64,000 bases of DNA from Actinoplanes xinjiangensis (GTDB lineage: Bacteria > Actinomycetota > Actinomycetes > Mycobacteriales > Micromonosporaceae), in the NCBI RefSeq assembly GCF_003148685.1, contig NZ_QGGR01000008.1:1-64000 (forward strand). The letters are read 5' to 3'. A program made the translations under genes and the position numbers. Shown in pieces: positions 15,475-24,155 of this stretch. Position 1 is the first letter of the stretch; every line of letters begins with the position of its first letter. The notes beneath the pieces were generated by a model. That model saw only the letters and a list, made by a program, of their open reading frames with translations. It was not told the DNA's origin and did not search any database.

Positions 15475-18400
15475 CTAGATGTTCTGCACGCTGCTGCGAC
15501 CCCGCACGGTGAACTCCCGGGCTATGCCGTAGCTGTGCATGTCGGCGTAGTCGTCGAACGAGATGCCCCAGATCTCCTCACCGTGATCGAAGTTCCAGTC
15601 CTTGTAGACGTCGACGCCGTACTGTCCGCTGACCGTGGCCTGACCGTTGTTGACCGTCACCGTGATGGGGCCGCGGATGCGCAGTTGGACGCCGCGTACC
15701 CCGAGCCGGTAGTCGATGTTCTCGGTCATGCTGACCCCGAACCAGAGGCTGTCCATCCAGTATTCGCAGGTGGAGCGCCCGCTGCTGACGCACCTGCTGC
15801 GGGCCTGGGCGAGCATCTGCTCCCGAGACTCGTCGACGGCCGCCTTGAACTGCCGGTCCTTGAGGTAGTTGTCGACGTTGGGGGTGAAGTCGGCGCCGCT
15901 GCGGTTGTAGTAGTGCCACCACAGTGCGCATGCCTGCCCGTCTCGGCCGCTCACCTGGCACACCCCCTGGATGGTGGTCCAGAGCTGGGCCCGCATCTCC
16001 ATGGCCGCCGTCGGTTCGTTCCATGGGATGTCCTTGCCACCGAACGGGCCGTTTTCGCTCGGGGTGGTGGGATCGGAGTCGCCGTCGTCGTATGTCGTCA
16101 CCTCGCGGCCCTCCCCGTTGCGCAGCTGGGCGAGGTCTTCGGCGCGCTGCCGCTGAAACCAGATCTGGTACGTGTCCAGGAAGGCCTGGGCGGCGCCGGC
16201 CGCGTCCTGCCCGGCACGCCACGCGTCGTCGCGGGCCTGGGCAGCGGCGGTGGCGGCACTGCCGGCCGAGGCTTTCGCCTGGGCCGCGGACGCGGTGGCG
16301 CGGGTCGCCGCATTGGTGGCCGTCTGCGCCGCGCGGGCGGCGTCAGTGGCGGCCTTGCGCGCCGCGGCGGCCGAGGCGGCCGCCTGGTCCGCGGACTGCT
16401 GGGCCGCCACGGCGGCCTGCCGCGCCTGCTCGGCGAAATCCGCCGCCTGCGCCGCCGACTGGCGGGCCTGTTCGGCCCAGCGTGCCGCCTCCTCCTGCGC
16501 CTGGCGCGCGATCGCCGCGAGGTACGCCGCCTCGGCAGCGTCCTTGCGGGCGGTGACAGCGGACTCGGAGGCCTCCGCGACGTACCGGCGCACGGTGGCC
16601 ACGTGCACCGCGGCATCGTGGTCACGCTGGCGTGCCCGGGGCAGCTCCACGGTCAGGAACCGGCGCAGATACTCGCGCGGCCCGGCGAGCGCGATCCGCG
16701 CGGCCGCGTCCACCTCCGGCCCGCCCGCCGCGATCGCGGCGGCCACCGCGACCCGGTCGTCGGTGTCGGCCGCCTGATACTGCCCGGTACGCAGGAAGGC
16801 GTGGACATCGGCCGCCGTGCCTCGCAGCGCGGTCTGCGCCGCCGTCTTGATGGCCGGCCCGCCCCGGGTCATGATCTGCGCGACCGCGACCCGGTCGTCC
16901 TGCACCTTGCCCGGGTACATCGGCAGCTGGAGGAACTCCAGGACCTGGGCGTGGGTTCCGCCGAGGGCGGTGGCGGCGGCCGTCTTGAGCGCCGGCTTGG
17001 CGCTGCTCTCCGCCAGCTGCGCCACCCGGCTGCGGTCGTCCTGCTCGGCGGCGAGCGCCCGGCCCGCCGTGAGCCAGCGGCGAAGATCCTGTTCGGTGCC
17101 GCCCAGCGCGGACTCGGCGGCCGATCGGCTCCACGGTCCGCCGGCTGTCATCAGGCGCAGCGCCGCCTGCCGTCCGCTGCGCACCGCGACCTGCGGGTCG
17201 GTGTCCGTCGCGACGGCCGTCGCGAGCAGGGCCGCGGTCCGCTCGTCGACCCGCACGGATTCGGGGTCGTCCCACGGGATCGTGGCCGGCCGCCGGGACG
17301 CGATCTCCTTGGCCTCCTGCGCCGCCGCCATCGCCTCGTCGGTCTGGGTGCGCAACCGCTCGTCGTCGGCGGCGCGAGCGGTCTGTTCGGCCTGCTGCGC
17401 CGCGGCAGCCGCCCCGGCGGCCACGGTGGCCGCGCGGTCCGCGGCCTCGGCCGCGGCGGCGGTCCGCCGGGCCGCCTCGGCGGCCTGCCCGGCGTGTTCG
17501 GCGGCCTCGTCCGCAGCGGCGGCCGCCGCGCGAGCGTGTGCGGCCGCGTCCCGGGCCCAGCGCATGGACTCCCGCGCGGCCGCCGCGGCCTGCGCCGCCA
17601 GCGACTGGGCGGCGTTCGCCGCCCGGTCCGCCCGGTTGGCCAGGGCCCGCGCCCGGGCAGCGGCCTCCCGAGCCCGGGCCGCCTCGGCGCCGGCCACGTT
17701 GGAGTGGCCGCTGGCCTCTTCGGCAGCTGCCGCCGCCGCGAGGGCATGGTCGACCGCGCCACGGGCCGCGCCCGCGGCCGAACCGGCCGCTGCTGCGGCC
17801 ACCTCGACCTGTGCCGCCGCGTCCGCCGCGCTGTCGGCTGCCTGCGCCGCCGCGCGGGCCTGCTCGGCCGCCTGCCGGGCCGCCGCCGCTTTGCCGGCGT
17901 CACCGGCCGCCGCTGCGGCGGCCTGGTGAGCCTTGGTCGCCGCCTGTCCGGCCAGCACGGCAGCCGTCGCGGCGCGGCTCGCCGCGGTGGACGCCACCCG
18001 GGCGGCCTCGTTGGCGGCGCGGGCCGCGCCGATCGCGTCCTGGGCCGCGTCCGCCGCCCGCCGGGTCGCGTCCGCCGCGCGGGCCGCGGCCGCCGTCGCG
18101 CGCTGCGCCGAGGCGCCCGCCGCCGCGGTCTCCGCCGCCGCCCGCTGCGCCGCCTCCTTCGCCAGCTGCGCGGCCTGCACCGCCCGCCCGGACTCGGCCC
18201 GGGCGATCTCGGTCTGCGCCGACGCCTCGGTCTGCGCCTGCCGCGCCAGCTCCGCGAGCTGTGCCACGGTGGCGATCTCCGCGTCCCGGGCCCGGGCGAC
18301 ATGCTGGCCCTGGGCGAGGAAGTCGGCGACGTCCTGCGGTGTGCCGGCCAGTGCGAGCTGGCCCGTCCGTACCATCTCGGGTCCTCCGACGGCGATCAGC

Positions 18401-18960
18401 CGGGCGACCGCGATCCGGTCGTCGGCCCGCGCCGCGCTGTACTGGCCTTCGAGCAGGAACCGCGAGATCGCCTCGTCGCTGCCGGACAGCGCCGTCTGGC
18501 CCGCCGCTTTTGTGGACGGTCCGCCGGCGGTCATGATGCGGGCGATCCGGATCCGGAAGTCGTTGCGCATCGGCTCGTTGTGGCCGCCGGTGAGGAACGC
18601 CGCCACATCCGCTTCCGACCCGGACAGCACGGTCTGCCCGGCCGCCGTCATGGCCGGGCCGGACAGGGCCATGAGGTTGGCCACCTTGACCCGGTTGTCG
18701 ATCGCGGTGAGGCCGGGCAGTTCGGTCTCCAGGAACCGCCGCACGGCGGCGTCCGAGTCCAGCAGGGCGGCCTGGGCCGCGCGGGCCACCACCGGGCCGC
18801 CGGTGCACATGAGATTGATCGTCATCGTCCGGTCGGCCACCACCGGGTCCACCGGCACGGCCGCAGCCGGCTGCGCGGACCCGCCCACGGCGAGCCCGAC
18901 GGCCAGCAGAGCCACCAGTGAGAAACGCGCAGCGGAAGGCCGATAATTGCGGCTGTCCAT
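15475..18960 (-). CDS. Exported ALF-repeat and coiled-coil protein with a C-terminal domain
   Basis: A 1161-residue secreted protein. ATG 18960 follows GGGGGGA and starts a typical Sec signal with cleavage after QPAAA near residue 34; the in-frame extension to 19086 is not convincing. Residues about 35-210 hold four ALF-type repeats (pattern M-x-x-GGP-x-x-x-x-AxQxALxGx). A long Ala-rich coiled coil follows to about 570, then a second block of ALF-like repeats, a second coiled coil and an unrelated C-terminal domain of about 230 residues with two Cys pairs. The latter ends with a stretch around FDHGEEIWGISFDDYADMHS. ALF repeats are known from secreted actinobacterial proteins; function of the C-terminal domain is unknown. 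See the findings. Confidence 0.85.
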   Translation of the reverse strand: MDSRNYRPSAARFSLVALLAVGLAVGGSAQPAAAVPVDPVVADRTMTINLMCTGGPVVARAAQAALLDSDAAVRRFLETELPGLTAIDNRVKVANLMALSGPAMTAAGQTVLSGSEADVAAFLTGGHNEPMRNDFRIRIARIMTAGGPSTKAAGQTALSGSDEAISRFLLEGQYSAARADDRIAVARLIAVGGPEMVRTGQLALAGTPQDVADFLAQGQHVARARDAEIATVAQLAELARQAQTEASAQTEIARAESGRAVQAAQLAKEAAQRAAAETAAAGASAQRATAAAARAADATRRAADAAQDAIGAARAANEAARVASTAASRAATAAVLAGQAATKAHQAAAAAAGDAGKAAAARQAAEQARAAAQAADSAADAAAQVEVAAAAAGSAAGAARGAVDHALAAAAAAEEASGHSNVAGAEAARAREAAARARALANRADRAANAAQSLAAQAAAAARESMRWARDAAAHARAAAAAADEAAEHAGQAAEAARRTAAAAEAADRAATVAAGAAAAAQQAEQTARAADDERLRTQTDEAMAAAQEAKEIASRRPATIPWDDPESVRVDERTAALLATAVATDTDPQVAVRSGRQAALRLMTAGGPWSRSAAESALGGTEQDLRRWLTAGRALAAEQDDRSRVAQLAESSAKPALKTAAATALGGTHAQVLEFLQLPMYPGKVQDDRVAVAQIMTRGGPAIKTAAQTALRGTAADVHAFLRTGQYQAADTDDRVAVAAAIAAGGPEVDAAARIALAGPREYLRRFLTVELPRARQRDHDAAVHVATVRRYVAEASESAVTARKDAAEAAYLAAIARQAQEEAARWAEQARQSAAQAADFAEQARQAAVAAQQSADQAAASAAAARKAATDAARAAQTATNAATRATASAAQAKASAGSAATAAAQARDDAWRAGQDAAGAAQAFLDTYQIWFQRQRAEDLAQLRNGEGREVTTYDDGDSDPTTPSENGPFGGKDIPWNEPTAAMEMRAQLWTTIQGVCQVSGRDGQACALWWHYYNRSGADFTPNVDNYLKDRQFKAAVDESREQMLAQARSRCVSSGRSTCEYWMDSLWFGVSMTENIDYRLGVRGVQLRIRGPITVTVNNGQATVSGQYGVDVYKDWNFDHGEEIWGISFDDYADMHSYGIAREFTVRGRSSVQNI

Positions 18961-19332
18961 TCTGTCCCCCCGTTTGTCAACTCGTCGCGACCATAGGTTC
19001 GACAGGCACGACGTGTCGACCCCGGTCGATGTCCCGCGCACATGATGCACGAGAAATCGTGTGGGACCACGAGAGGTCGGGGGCACTGCCGACAGCCATC
19101 AGGAAAGAGCTTTGAGAGAGGCCGGCGGTACGCGGTCAGCCGGGTGATCGAGCCGGGCCCGGCAGCCAGATCCAGCTCGGCGACAGGCGCTCAATGCGGC
19201 TGCTGGTTCGTCATGTCGAAGCCGTCACGAGGCTCATGTGGCCGGGGTCACACCGGCGGGCTGTCACAGTGGGCGCGCCGATGATCTCTCATCTGCTGTC
19301 ACCGGATCGCCCGGCGACGAAAGGAGTCGACC
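18961..19332. other. 372-base divergent intergenic region
   Basis: The region separates the ALF protein gene from the ABM-like gene and must contain both promoters. A short inverted repeat occurs near 19041-19060 (CACGAGAAATCGTG). No -10/-35 pair is clear and no open frame here has a usable start with a ribosome binding site. Confidence 0.45.
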
Positions 19333-19638
19333 ATGACAGCGATCGAGCTGGCCCGGTTCACCGTGGACCCCGACGACGTGGACGCGATGCTGGACGCGCG
19401 CCCCGCCATGCTGCGAGCCCTGCGGGAGCGGTTCGACGGGTTCGAGGCCCTGCATCTGGTACGCCTGGACGAACGTACCTGGCTCGACGTGGTCCGATGG
19501 GCCAGCCGAGCCCAGGCCGACGAGGCGGCGGCTACGGTCGTCGAACTGCCGGAGTGCCGGGCCGCATTCGCGTACATCAAGGAGGTCGTCGCCATGGAAC
19601 ACGGCGAGGTCCTGTTCGCGGGCGACCGTGCCTCCTGA
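19333..19638 (+). CDS. ABM-like (antibiotic biosynthesis monooxygenase fold) protein
   Basis: A 101-residue protein with the ferredoxin-like fold typical of the ABM family: small enzymes or ligand-binding proteins that dimerise. The pattern IELARFTVDPDDVDAMLDAR followed by a buried Phe/Leu strand around GFEALHLVRLDER and LDVVRWASRAQADEA is characteristic. No catalytic residue can be named, since the family has none in common. ATG 19333 follows GAAAGGAG. The 3' end overlaps the GTG of the sigma factor gene by 11 bases, so both are made from one transcript. An ABM protein in front of a sigma factor could have a sensor role; that is inference. Confidence 0.8.
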   Translation: MTAIELARFTVDPDDVDAMLDARPAMLRALRERFDGFEALHLVRLDERTWLDVVRWASRAQADEAAATVVELPECRAAFAYIKEVVAMEHGEVLFAGDRAS

Positions 19639-20491
19639 AACGGTGACGGGGAGCGGCGGGCCGGACCTGGAAGGTCTGGCCCGCCGGGCCGTCACCGGTG
19701 ACGCCCGCGCCCTGGAAGAGCTGTGCCGCCACCTGCAGGACCTGATCTACCGGCTGGCGTTGCGGTTCACCTCCGACCCGGAGGCCGCCGCCGACGCCAC
19801 CCAGGAGATCCTGATCCTGATCATCACCCATCTCGCCGACTTCGAAGGCCGGTCCAAGCTGACCACCTGGGTGTACACGATCGCGTCCCGACACCTGCTG
19901 CGCACCACGCGAGGCCCGGTGGAGATCAGCGTCGCCGGCCCCGAGCCGTTCGCCGACTGGCTCGACCGCAATCTGGCGCCGGAACCGTTCACGCACCACG
20001 ACGAGGCGGAGTACCGGCTACTCGCGGGCGAGGTCCGAATGGCCTGCACGTACGGCATGCTGCTGGCGCTGTCCCGGCCGCTGCGGCTGGCGTACCTGCT
20101 CGGTGATCTGATCGGTCTGGCCGACGTCGACGGGGCCCAGGCTCTGGAGATCAGCCCCGCGGCGTTCCGGCAACGGCTGGCTCGCGCCCGTGGCGTCATG
20201 CGCGGCATCATCGCCGACCGGTGCGGCCTCGTCCGGGCCGAACACCCGTGCCGGTGCGATCGGCAGATCGACTCGAGCATCGCCTACGGCATCCTCGACC
20301 CACGCCGGCCGGTCTTCAGCATGCTGCCCGGCGCGACCGCGCCCATACCCGCGGGCACCCTCACCGAGGCCGCCCGGGAACTCGATCTGGCATGCGCCAT
20401 AGCCGAGGGATACCGGTCCGGACCGCGGTTCCGGGCACCCGACCGGGTGTGGCGGGCACTGCAGCAGGCCTGCCCGGCCCTGACCGGATGA
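19628..20491 (+). CDS. RNA polymerase sigma factor, ECF type with C-terminal CxC segment
   Basis: A 287-residue sigma-70 family protein. Region 2 is read in EELCRHLQDLIYRLALRFT through DATQEILILIITHLADFEG-RSKLTTWVYTIA, and region 4 in LLALSRPLRLAYLLGDLIGL and ISPAAFRQRLARARGVM. A C-terminal extension starts with HPCRCDRQID; this Cys-x-Cys pattern recurs in a group of actinobacterial ECF sigma factors and may bind a metal or respond to redox, but I cannot prove it here. The start is a GTG overlapping the ABM gene. No anti-sigma gene follows, which is unusual, so control may lie in this extension or at transcription. Confidence 0.88.
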   Translation: MPPETVTGSGGPDLEGLARRAVTGDARALEELCRHLQDLIYRLALRFTSDPEAAADATQEILILIITHLADFEGRSKLTTWVYTIASRHLLRTTRGPVEISVAGPEPFADWLDRNLAPEPFTHHDEAEYRLLAGEVRMACTYGMLLALSRPLRLAYLLGDLIGLADVDGAQALEISPAAFRQRLARARGVMRGIIADRCGLVRAEHPCRCDRQIDSSIAYGILDPRRPVFSMLPGATAPIPAGTLTEAARELDLACAIAEGYRSGPRFRAPDRVWRALQQACPALTG

Positions 20492-20665
20492 GGATGTCAC
20501 CGCCCCCGGGGCAGGGCCTGGTCCTCCACTGACCCGACGTCGGCGGGGACGGCTGCGACCCGTGGCTCTCATCAAGGCCGGCGCCCGATGAACCGAGGCT
20601 TGTACGAGATCCGGGACTTCCTCAGCGGGACGATGGAACGGGAGACGACGGTCTAGAGTGGACGC

Positions 20666-21592
20666 GTGCTGGGAGTAGTCGCGGCCGCGCTTGGCGGTCC
20701 TGAGGTGTTGCAGGTGACCGAGCTGCCCGAGCCCGAAGCGGGGCCCGGGCAGGTGGTGGTCCGGATCCGTGCGGTCTGTGTGCACCCGGCCGATGTCGCC
20801 GCCACCACCGGAGAGATTCCTCGGGGGCCGGTTCCGCCGCCGTTCTCGCCCGGGTGGGACATCGCCGGCGAGGTTGCCTCGGTCGGCCCCGGCACGGCGG
20901 ATTTCGAGTTGGGTGATCGTGTCGTCGGGATGATTCCGTGGTATTTGACGCGGGGTAACCCCGGTGGTTATGCCGAGTTCGTGGCCGCCGACGTCGACTG
21001 GCTGGTGCGGCTGCCGGACGAGCTCGACTTCGTGTCCGCGGCCACGGTGCCGCTCAACGCACAGACCGCACACCAGGGGCTTGCACTGGTGTCATTGGCG
21101 ATGCTGCCGGCCGGCAGCAGCATTCTGGTCACCGGTGCCAGCGGTGGTGTCGGCGGTTTCGCCACCCAGCTCGCCGTTCAGGACGGCTACCGTGTGGTGG
21201 CCCAGGCGAGCCACGGCGATGAGCAATGGGTGCGCGGTCTCGGCGTGCACGAGGTGATCGCCCGTTCCGTCGATCTGGCCACGGTAGGGCCGGTGGGCGC
21301 GGTGTTCGACGCGGTTCCCGTGGGCGAGGCGGCGGCCGCCGCCGTCCAGGACCGGGGAATCGTGGTCGCGACCCGGCCCACGCCGGCCATCGTTCCGGCA
21401 CGTGGTGTGCGCCAGGAGCTGCAACTCATCCGGCACGACCGCGACCTGTTGGCCGACCTGGTGGGGCGGGTGGCGGCCGGACAGCTGCGCACGCGCGTGG
21501 CGGTCACGATGCCGTTGACCGAAGCGGCCGACGCACACCGGCGGGTATTGGCCGGGGGTCTGCACGGAAAGCTCGTGCTGACGGTGGGCTGA
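20666..21592 (+). CDS. NADP-dependent MDR oxidoreductase (quinone reductase-like)
   Basis: A 308-residue medium-chain reductase of the quinone oxidoreductase type. GroES-like part: EAGPGQVVVRIRAVCVHPADV to GWDIAGEVASVG-GTADFELGDRVVGM; the cofactor site is VTGASGGVGGFATQLA. No zinc ligands are seen, as expected for this subgroup. GTG 20666 follows GAGTGG after a likely -10 TAGAGT. The gene stands alone between a sigma factor gene and a convergent GGDEF gene. Probable role is reduction of quinones or enones; the substrate is unknown. Confidence 0.88.
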   Translation: MLGVVAAALGGPEVLQVTELPEPEAGPGQVVVRIRAVCVHPADVAATTGEIPRGPVPPPFSPGWDIAGEVASVGPGTADFELGDRVVGMIPWYLTRGNPGGYAEFVAADVDWLVRLPDELDFVSAATVPLNAQTAHQGLALVSLAMLPAGSSILVTGASGGVGGFATQLAVQDGYRVVAQASHGDEQWVRGLGVHEVIARSVDLATVGPVGAVFDAVPVGEAAAAAVQDRGIVVATRPTPAIVPARGVRQELQLIRHDRDLLADLVGRVAAGQLRTRVAVTMPLTEAADAHRRVLAGGLHGKLVLTVG

Positions 21593-21619
21593 CCGGGAGC
21601 CCTGCGGCGGCGACCGTGA

Positions 21620-22576
21620 TCACAGGGAGGCGGAGGCCTTCCGGTCCAGGTAGGGGTCGGCTTCGGCGCGGATCGTGAGGCAGTTCGTGGGTATCGTGTC
21701 GACCATCGTGCCGGCGCCGTTCACGCATCGGTAGCGGACCAGGGCCGCCCATTCGCAGGCGCCCTCGATCACTCCCGCACGCCGGGCGCCGCTGCGGTGC
21801 ACCCATATCGGGTCGCCCGGCCGGTACGCCACTGCGGATCCCGGGGCGGCCGGACCCGGCGGGGGCACGGGGATGGCGACCGGCTCGTACGTCTCGGTGT
21901 GGTCGCCGGCTTGGGTGGCCACGACCCAGGTGATACCGGCCTTGTCGGTGGTGTTCGCGTGCCGCTTGGCGCTGAACATGGCCTGGTCCGCGCGGCGCAG
22001 CAGGTCGGGAAGCTCGCGGGAGGGCCCAGCCGGTACGACGCCGATCGAGGCGGTGACGGACAGCGTGTGACCCAGCACGTTCATCGGGGGCGCGATCGCA
22101 GCGCTCAGCGAGCCGGCCAGCTCGTACCACCACGTCTCGGGGACGTCGGCGTGCGGGGCGCGAGGCAGCGCGGCGAACTCGTCACCGCCGAACCGGGCCA
22201 CCAGATGGTCACCGAGGCAGTCGACCATGCGCCGGGCGACCGCGCAGAGGACCTCGTCACCGGCGTCGTGCCCGTAGGTGTCGTTGATCGGCTTAAAACC
22301 GTTGAGGTCGAGGATCAGGACGGCCGGCGAGTGATCGTCGCGGCGCAGCAACTCCGGGGCGAGGGTGTGAAAGAGGCGGCGGTTGGCGAGTCCGGTGAGG
22401 TCGTCGTGGCCGGCCAGCCATCGAAGCGAGGCTCGCTCCTGCTCCAGTTGCTGGACGTGCGCCGCGAGTTGATCGATGCGAGCCTGGAGACGGGCGGTTT
22501 CGGGCTCGGTTCCCAGCTGGGTGTCAGCTGACAGTGCGCCGCCCGTGTCGGCGGCGGCCGGATCGAGGATCCGCAT
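21620..22576 (-). CDS. Diguanylate cyclase with GGDEF domain and C-terminal Tudor-like tail
   Basis: A 318-residue signalling enzyme that makes cyclic di-GMP. An N-terminal coiled-coil segment (RLQARIDQLAAHVQQLEQE) leads into a GGDEF domain whose signature is RFGGDEFAALP, with the metal and substrate residues in DDLTGLANRR and DLNGFKPINDTYGHDAGD present. No RxxD inhibitory site is seen five residues before GGDEF. A C-terminal region with WVHRSGARRAGVIEGA and VRYRCVNGAGTMVDT resembles small barrel domains attached to some actinobacterial GGDEF proteins. Start ATG 22576 follows GAGAGGA; ATG 22591 and 22684 are alternatives. No membrane segment, so the protein is cytosolic. Confidence 0.88.
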   Translation of the reverse strand: MRILDPAAADTGGALSADTQLGTEPETARLQARIDQLAAHVQQLEQERASLRWLAGHDDLTGLANRRLFHTLAPELLRRDDHSPAVLILDLNGFKPINDTYGHDAGDEVLCAVARRMVDCLGDHLVARFGGDEFAALPRAPHADVPETWWYELAGSLSAAIAPPMNVLGHTLSVTASIGVVPAGPSRELPDLLRRADQAMFSAKRHANTTDKAGITWVVATQAGDHTETYEPVAIPVPPPGPAAPGSAVAYRPGDPIWVHRSGARRAGVIEGACEWAALVRYRCVNGAGTMVDTIPTNCLTIRAEADPYLDRKASASL

Positions 22577-22894
22577 CGGCCGTCCTCTCATCACTCTGGC
22601 GGACCAGCGGGAGCTGTCGAGTCGACGGCGAGTAATCGCCAAACGCCACAGTGGAATCATGGCAGTCGGCCGAGACGCGTGCAAGATTTCACGAGGACGA
22701 CTGTCACGGCGACAGGATGCGTCCGAAGCGGGTTTCGGCTACTCTAGGTACGTGCGCTTTCGTGGTGAAAGAGCCGCCCGCGAACGTAAAATCGTGATTT
22801 TGCACTTCGGGCAGGCATTAGGGGTCGAATTCGGCCACTCGATCGGTGGCAAGTCGATCACCCACAGTGAGCAACTCCAGAGGGAGGGGCACTG
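22577..22894. other. 318-base region upstream of the DUF397 gene, with a possible leaderless small reading frame
   Basis: A -10-like TACTCT at 22740-22745 lies seven bases ahead of GTG 22752. From that GTG a 47-codon frame runs to a stop that shares its A with the ATG of the DUF397 gene (TGATG at 22893-22897). The translation starts VRFRGERAARERKIVILHFG and is not recognised. The remaining sequence must hold the promoter of the GGDEF gene. Confidence 0.4.
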
Positions 22895-22895
22895 A
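22752..22895 (+). CDS. Possible small protein, translationally coupled to DUF397
   Basis: A candidate 47-residue product starting at GTG 22752. There is no Shine-Dalgarno sequence, but a -10-like TACTCT ends seven bases upstream, so a leaderless transcript is plausible. The stop overlaps the start of the DUF397 gene as TGATG. No family is recognised and codon usage is not strongly biased. It may be a translational leader for DUF397 rather than a functional protein. Confidence 0.3.
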   Translation: MRFRGERAARERKIVILHFGQALGVEFGHSIGGKSITHSEQLQREGH

Positions 22896-23101
22896 TGAGC
22901 GAGGAAACCGGCTGGATCATTTCCAGCAGGTCGACAGGCAACGGGGGCAGTTGCGTCGAGGCCCGCCGTCAGGACGGCCTCATCGAGGTTCGCAACAGCA
23001 AGGCACGCGAGGCCGGCACGGTGGTGTTCACGATCGAGGAGTGGGACTCGTTCCTGTTCGGCGCCAAGCGCGGCGAGTTCGACCAGCTCCTGACCGACTG
23101 A
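22895..23101 (+). CDS. DUF397 domain protein
   Basis: A 68-residue protein of the DUF397 family, with the typical WIISSRSTGNGGSCVEARR start and VRNSKA / FTIEEWDSFLFGAKRGEFD end. Members accompany XRE/DUF5753 regulators in actinomycetes, often as antagonists of them in developmental control (WhiJ/BldB type context). RBS GAGGGAGGGG precedes the ATG. The XRE regulator lies downstream and points towards it, a convergent rather than the more usual tandem layout. Confidence 0.9.
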   Translation: MSEETGWIISSRSTGNGGSCVEARRQDGLIEVRNSKAREAGTVVFTIEEWDSFLFGAKRGEFDQLLTD

Positions 23102-23107
23102 TCACGC

Positions 23108-23127
23108 CGGCCCGCTCACGGCGGGCA
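23108..23127. terminator. Short GC-rich stem-loop between convergent genes
   Basis: GCCCGC and GCGGGC form a 6-base stem around the loop TCACG in the 54-base gap between the convergent DUF397 and XRE genes. It could end transcription from both sides. The stem is short and has no T-tract, so the call is tentative. Confidence 0.4.
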
Positions 23128-23155
23128 GACTCCCCCACCGGTACTTCTCAGTTCG

Positions 23156-23977
23156 TCACCGGAACTCTCCGACCGGCACGGAATCTTTGCTGATGAGATC
23201 GAAGATCCGCCGGTATTCGTCAACCTCGACCTGTTCCTCCAGGTAGAGGGCACCGACGTGGGATTCGAGGTAGACCACGTCGGGATCGTCCGGGTCGTCG
23301 AACTCCAGGATCCGGAACGCACCGGCCATCGCCGCGTGCGCCCCGACCGAGAACGGCAGCACCCGGATGTCGACCGTGTCCTCCCGGGACAGCCGTCGTA
23401 GGTGCTCGAGCTGGCCCTTCATCACCTGTTCACCGCCGACCGGCCGGGTCAACGTCCCCTCGCCGAGCACCGTCACCAGGCGGATCGGTGGAGTGCGAGC
23501 GAAGAGCGTCTTCTGCCGCTGCATGCGAAGGTTGATGTGGCGCTCGGCGACCTCCTCGTCGGCCGGCTGCTCGGCGCCGAAGACGGCTCGCGCGTACTCC
23601 GGGGTCTGCAGTTCGCCGGGGATGATCTCGCCGTCGTACCCGAACATGCGGGATGCGGACGCCTCCAGCCCGACGTACAACTTGAACCACTCGGGAATCA
23701 CCGGGCTGGCGTCCCACCACTCCTGCTGTGACGTGCCCAGCGCGAGGTCGGCAAGCGCGTCGGTGATGCTCTGGTCCGCGCCGTAGAGCCAGCAGAGCGC
23801 GCGTACGTTCGCCCCGGTCACCGGCACCTTGCCCGTCTCGATGCGGTGCAGCGTCGGCTCCGAGATGCCCAGCCGCGCTTCCACCACATCCCGTCGGCTC
23901 ATCCCGCACGCCGTGCGCAGCCGCGTCAATCGCCGCCCCAACGCCCGCCGTACGACGCGTTGGCCTGTGACCGGCAC
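23156..23977 (-). CDS. XRE-family regulator with DUF5753 domain
   Basis: A 273-residue DNA-binding regulator typical of actinomycetes. The N-terminal helix-turn-helix is in LTRLRTACGMSRRDVVEARLGISEPTLHRIETG. The rest, from EWWDASPVIPEWFKLYVGLE onward, is the DUF5753 ligand-binding-like domain with the usual IPGELQTPEYARA segment. GTG 23977 follows GGAGGT. It probably controls its own expression and interacts with the DUF397 product. These pairs act in development and secondary metabolism in Streptomyces; the same role here is inference. Confidence 0.9.
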   Translation of the reverse strand: MPVTGQRVVRRALGRRLTRLRTACGMSRRDVVEARLGISEPTLHRIETGKVPVTGANVRALCWLYGADQSITDALADLALGTSQQEWWDASPVIPEWFKLYVGLEASASRMFGYDGEIIPGELQTPEYARAVFGAEQPADEEVAERHINLRMQRQKTLFARTPPIRLVTVLGEGTLTRPVGGEQVMKGQLEHLRRLSREDTVDIRVLPFSVGAHAAMAGAFRILEFDDPDDPDVVYLESHVGALYLEEQVEVDEYRRIFDLISKDSVPVGEFR

Positions 23978-24155
23978 GCCTTACCTCCGCCTTGCCAACC
24001 CATGTGGACGGTGACGCCGACCACCGTACCCGCAACGCCGCGTTGTCGACAGGCAACCCGTCGTTGCGACATCCAACGTGTCATGCGCCTGCGTTGCGGG
24101 ATCGTCGCGGCCCCGGACCCCGCGTGCGTCACGCCACCGGACCGCTGGTGTGTGG

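Noticed and set aside
15445..18921. 1158-codon plus-strand frame opposite the ALF protein
   Set aside because: Low-complexity Arg/Gly-rich translation; the opposite strand has signal peptide, repeats and ribosome site.
20588..20656. 22-codon frame (MNRGLYEIRDFLSGTM...) just before the MDR reductase
   Set aside because: Looks protein-like but has no ribosome site and overlaps the likely promoter; too short to support.
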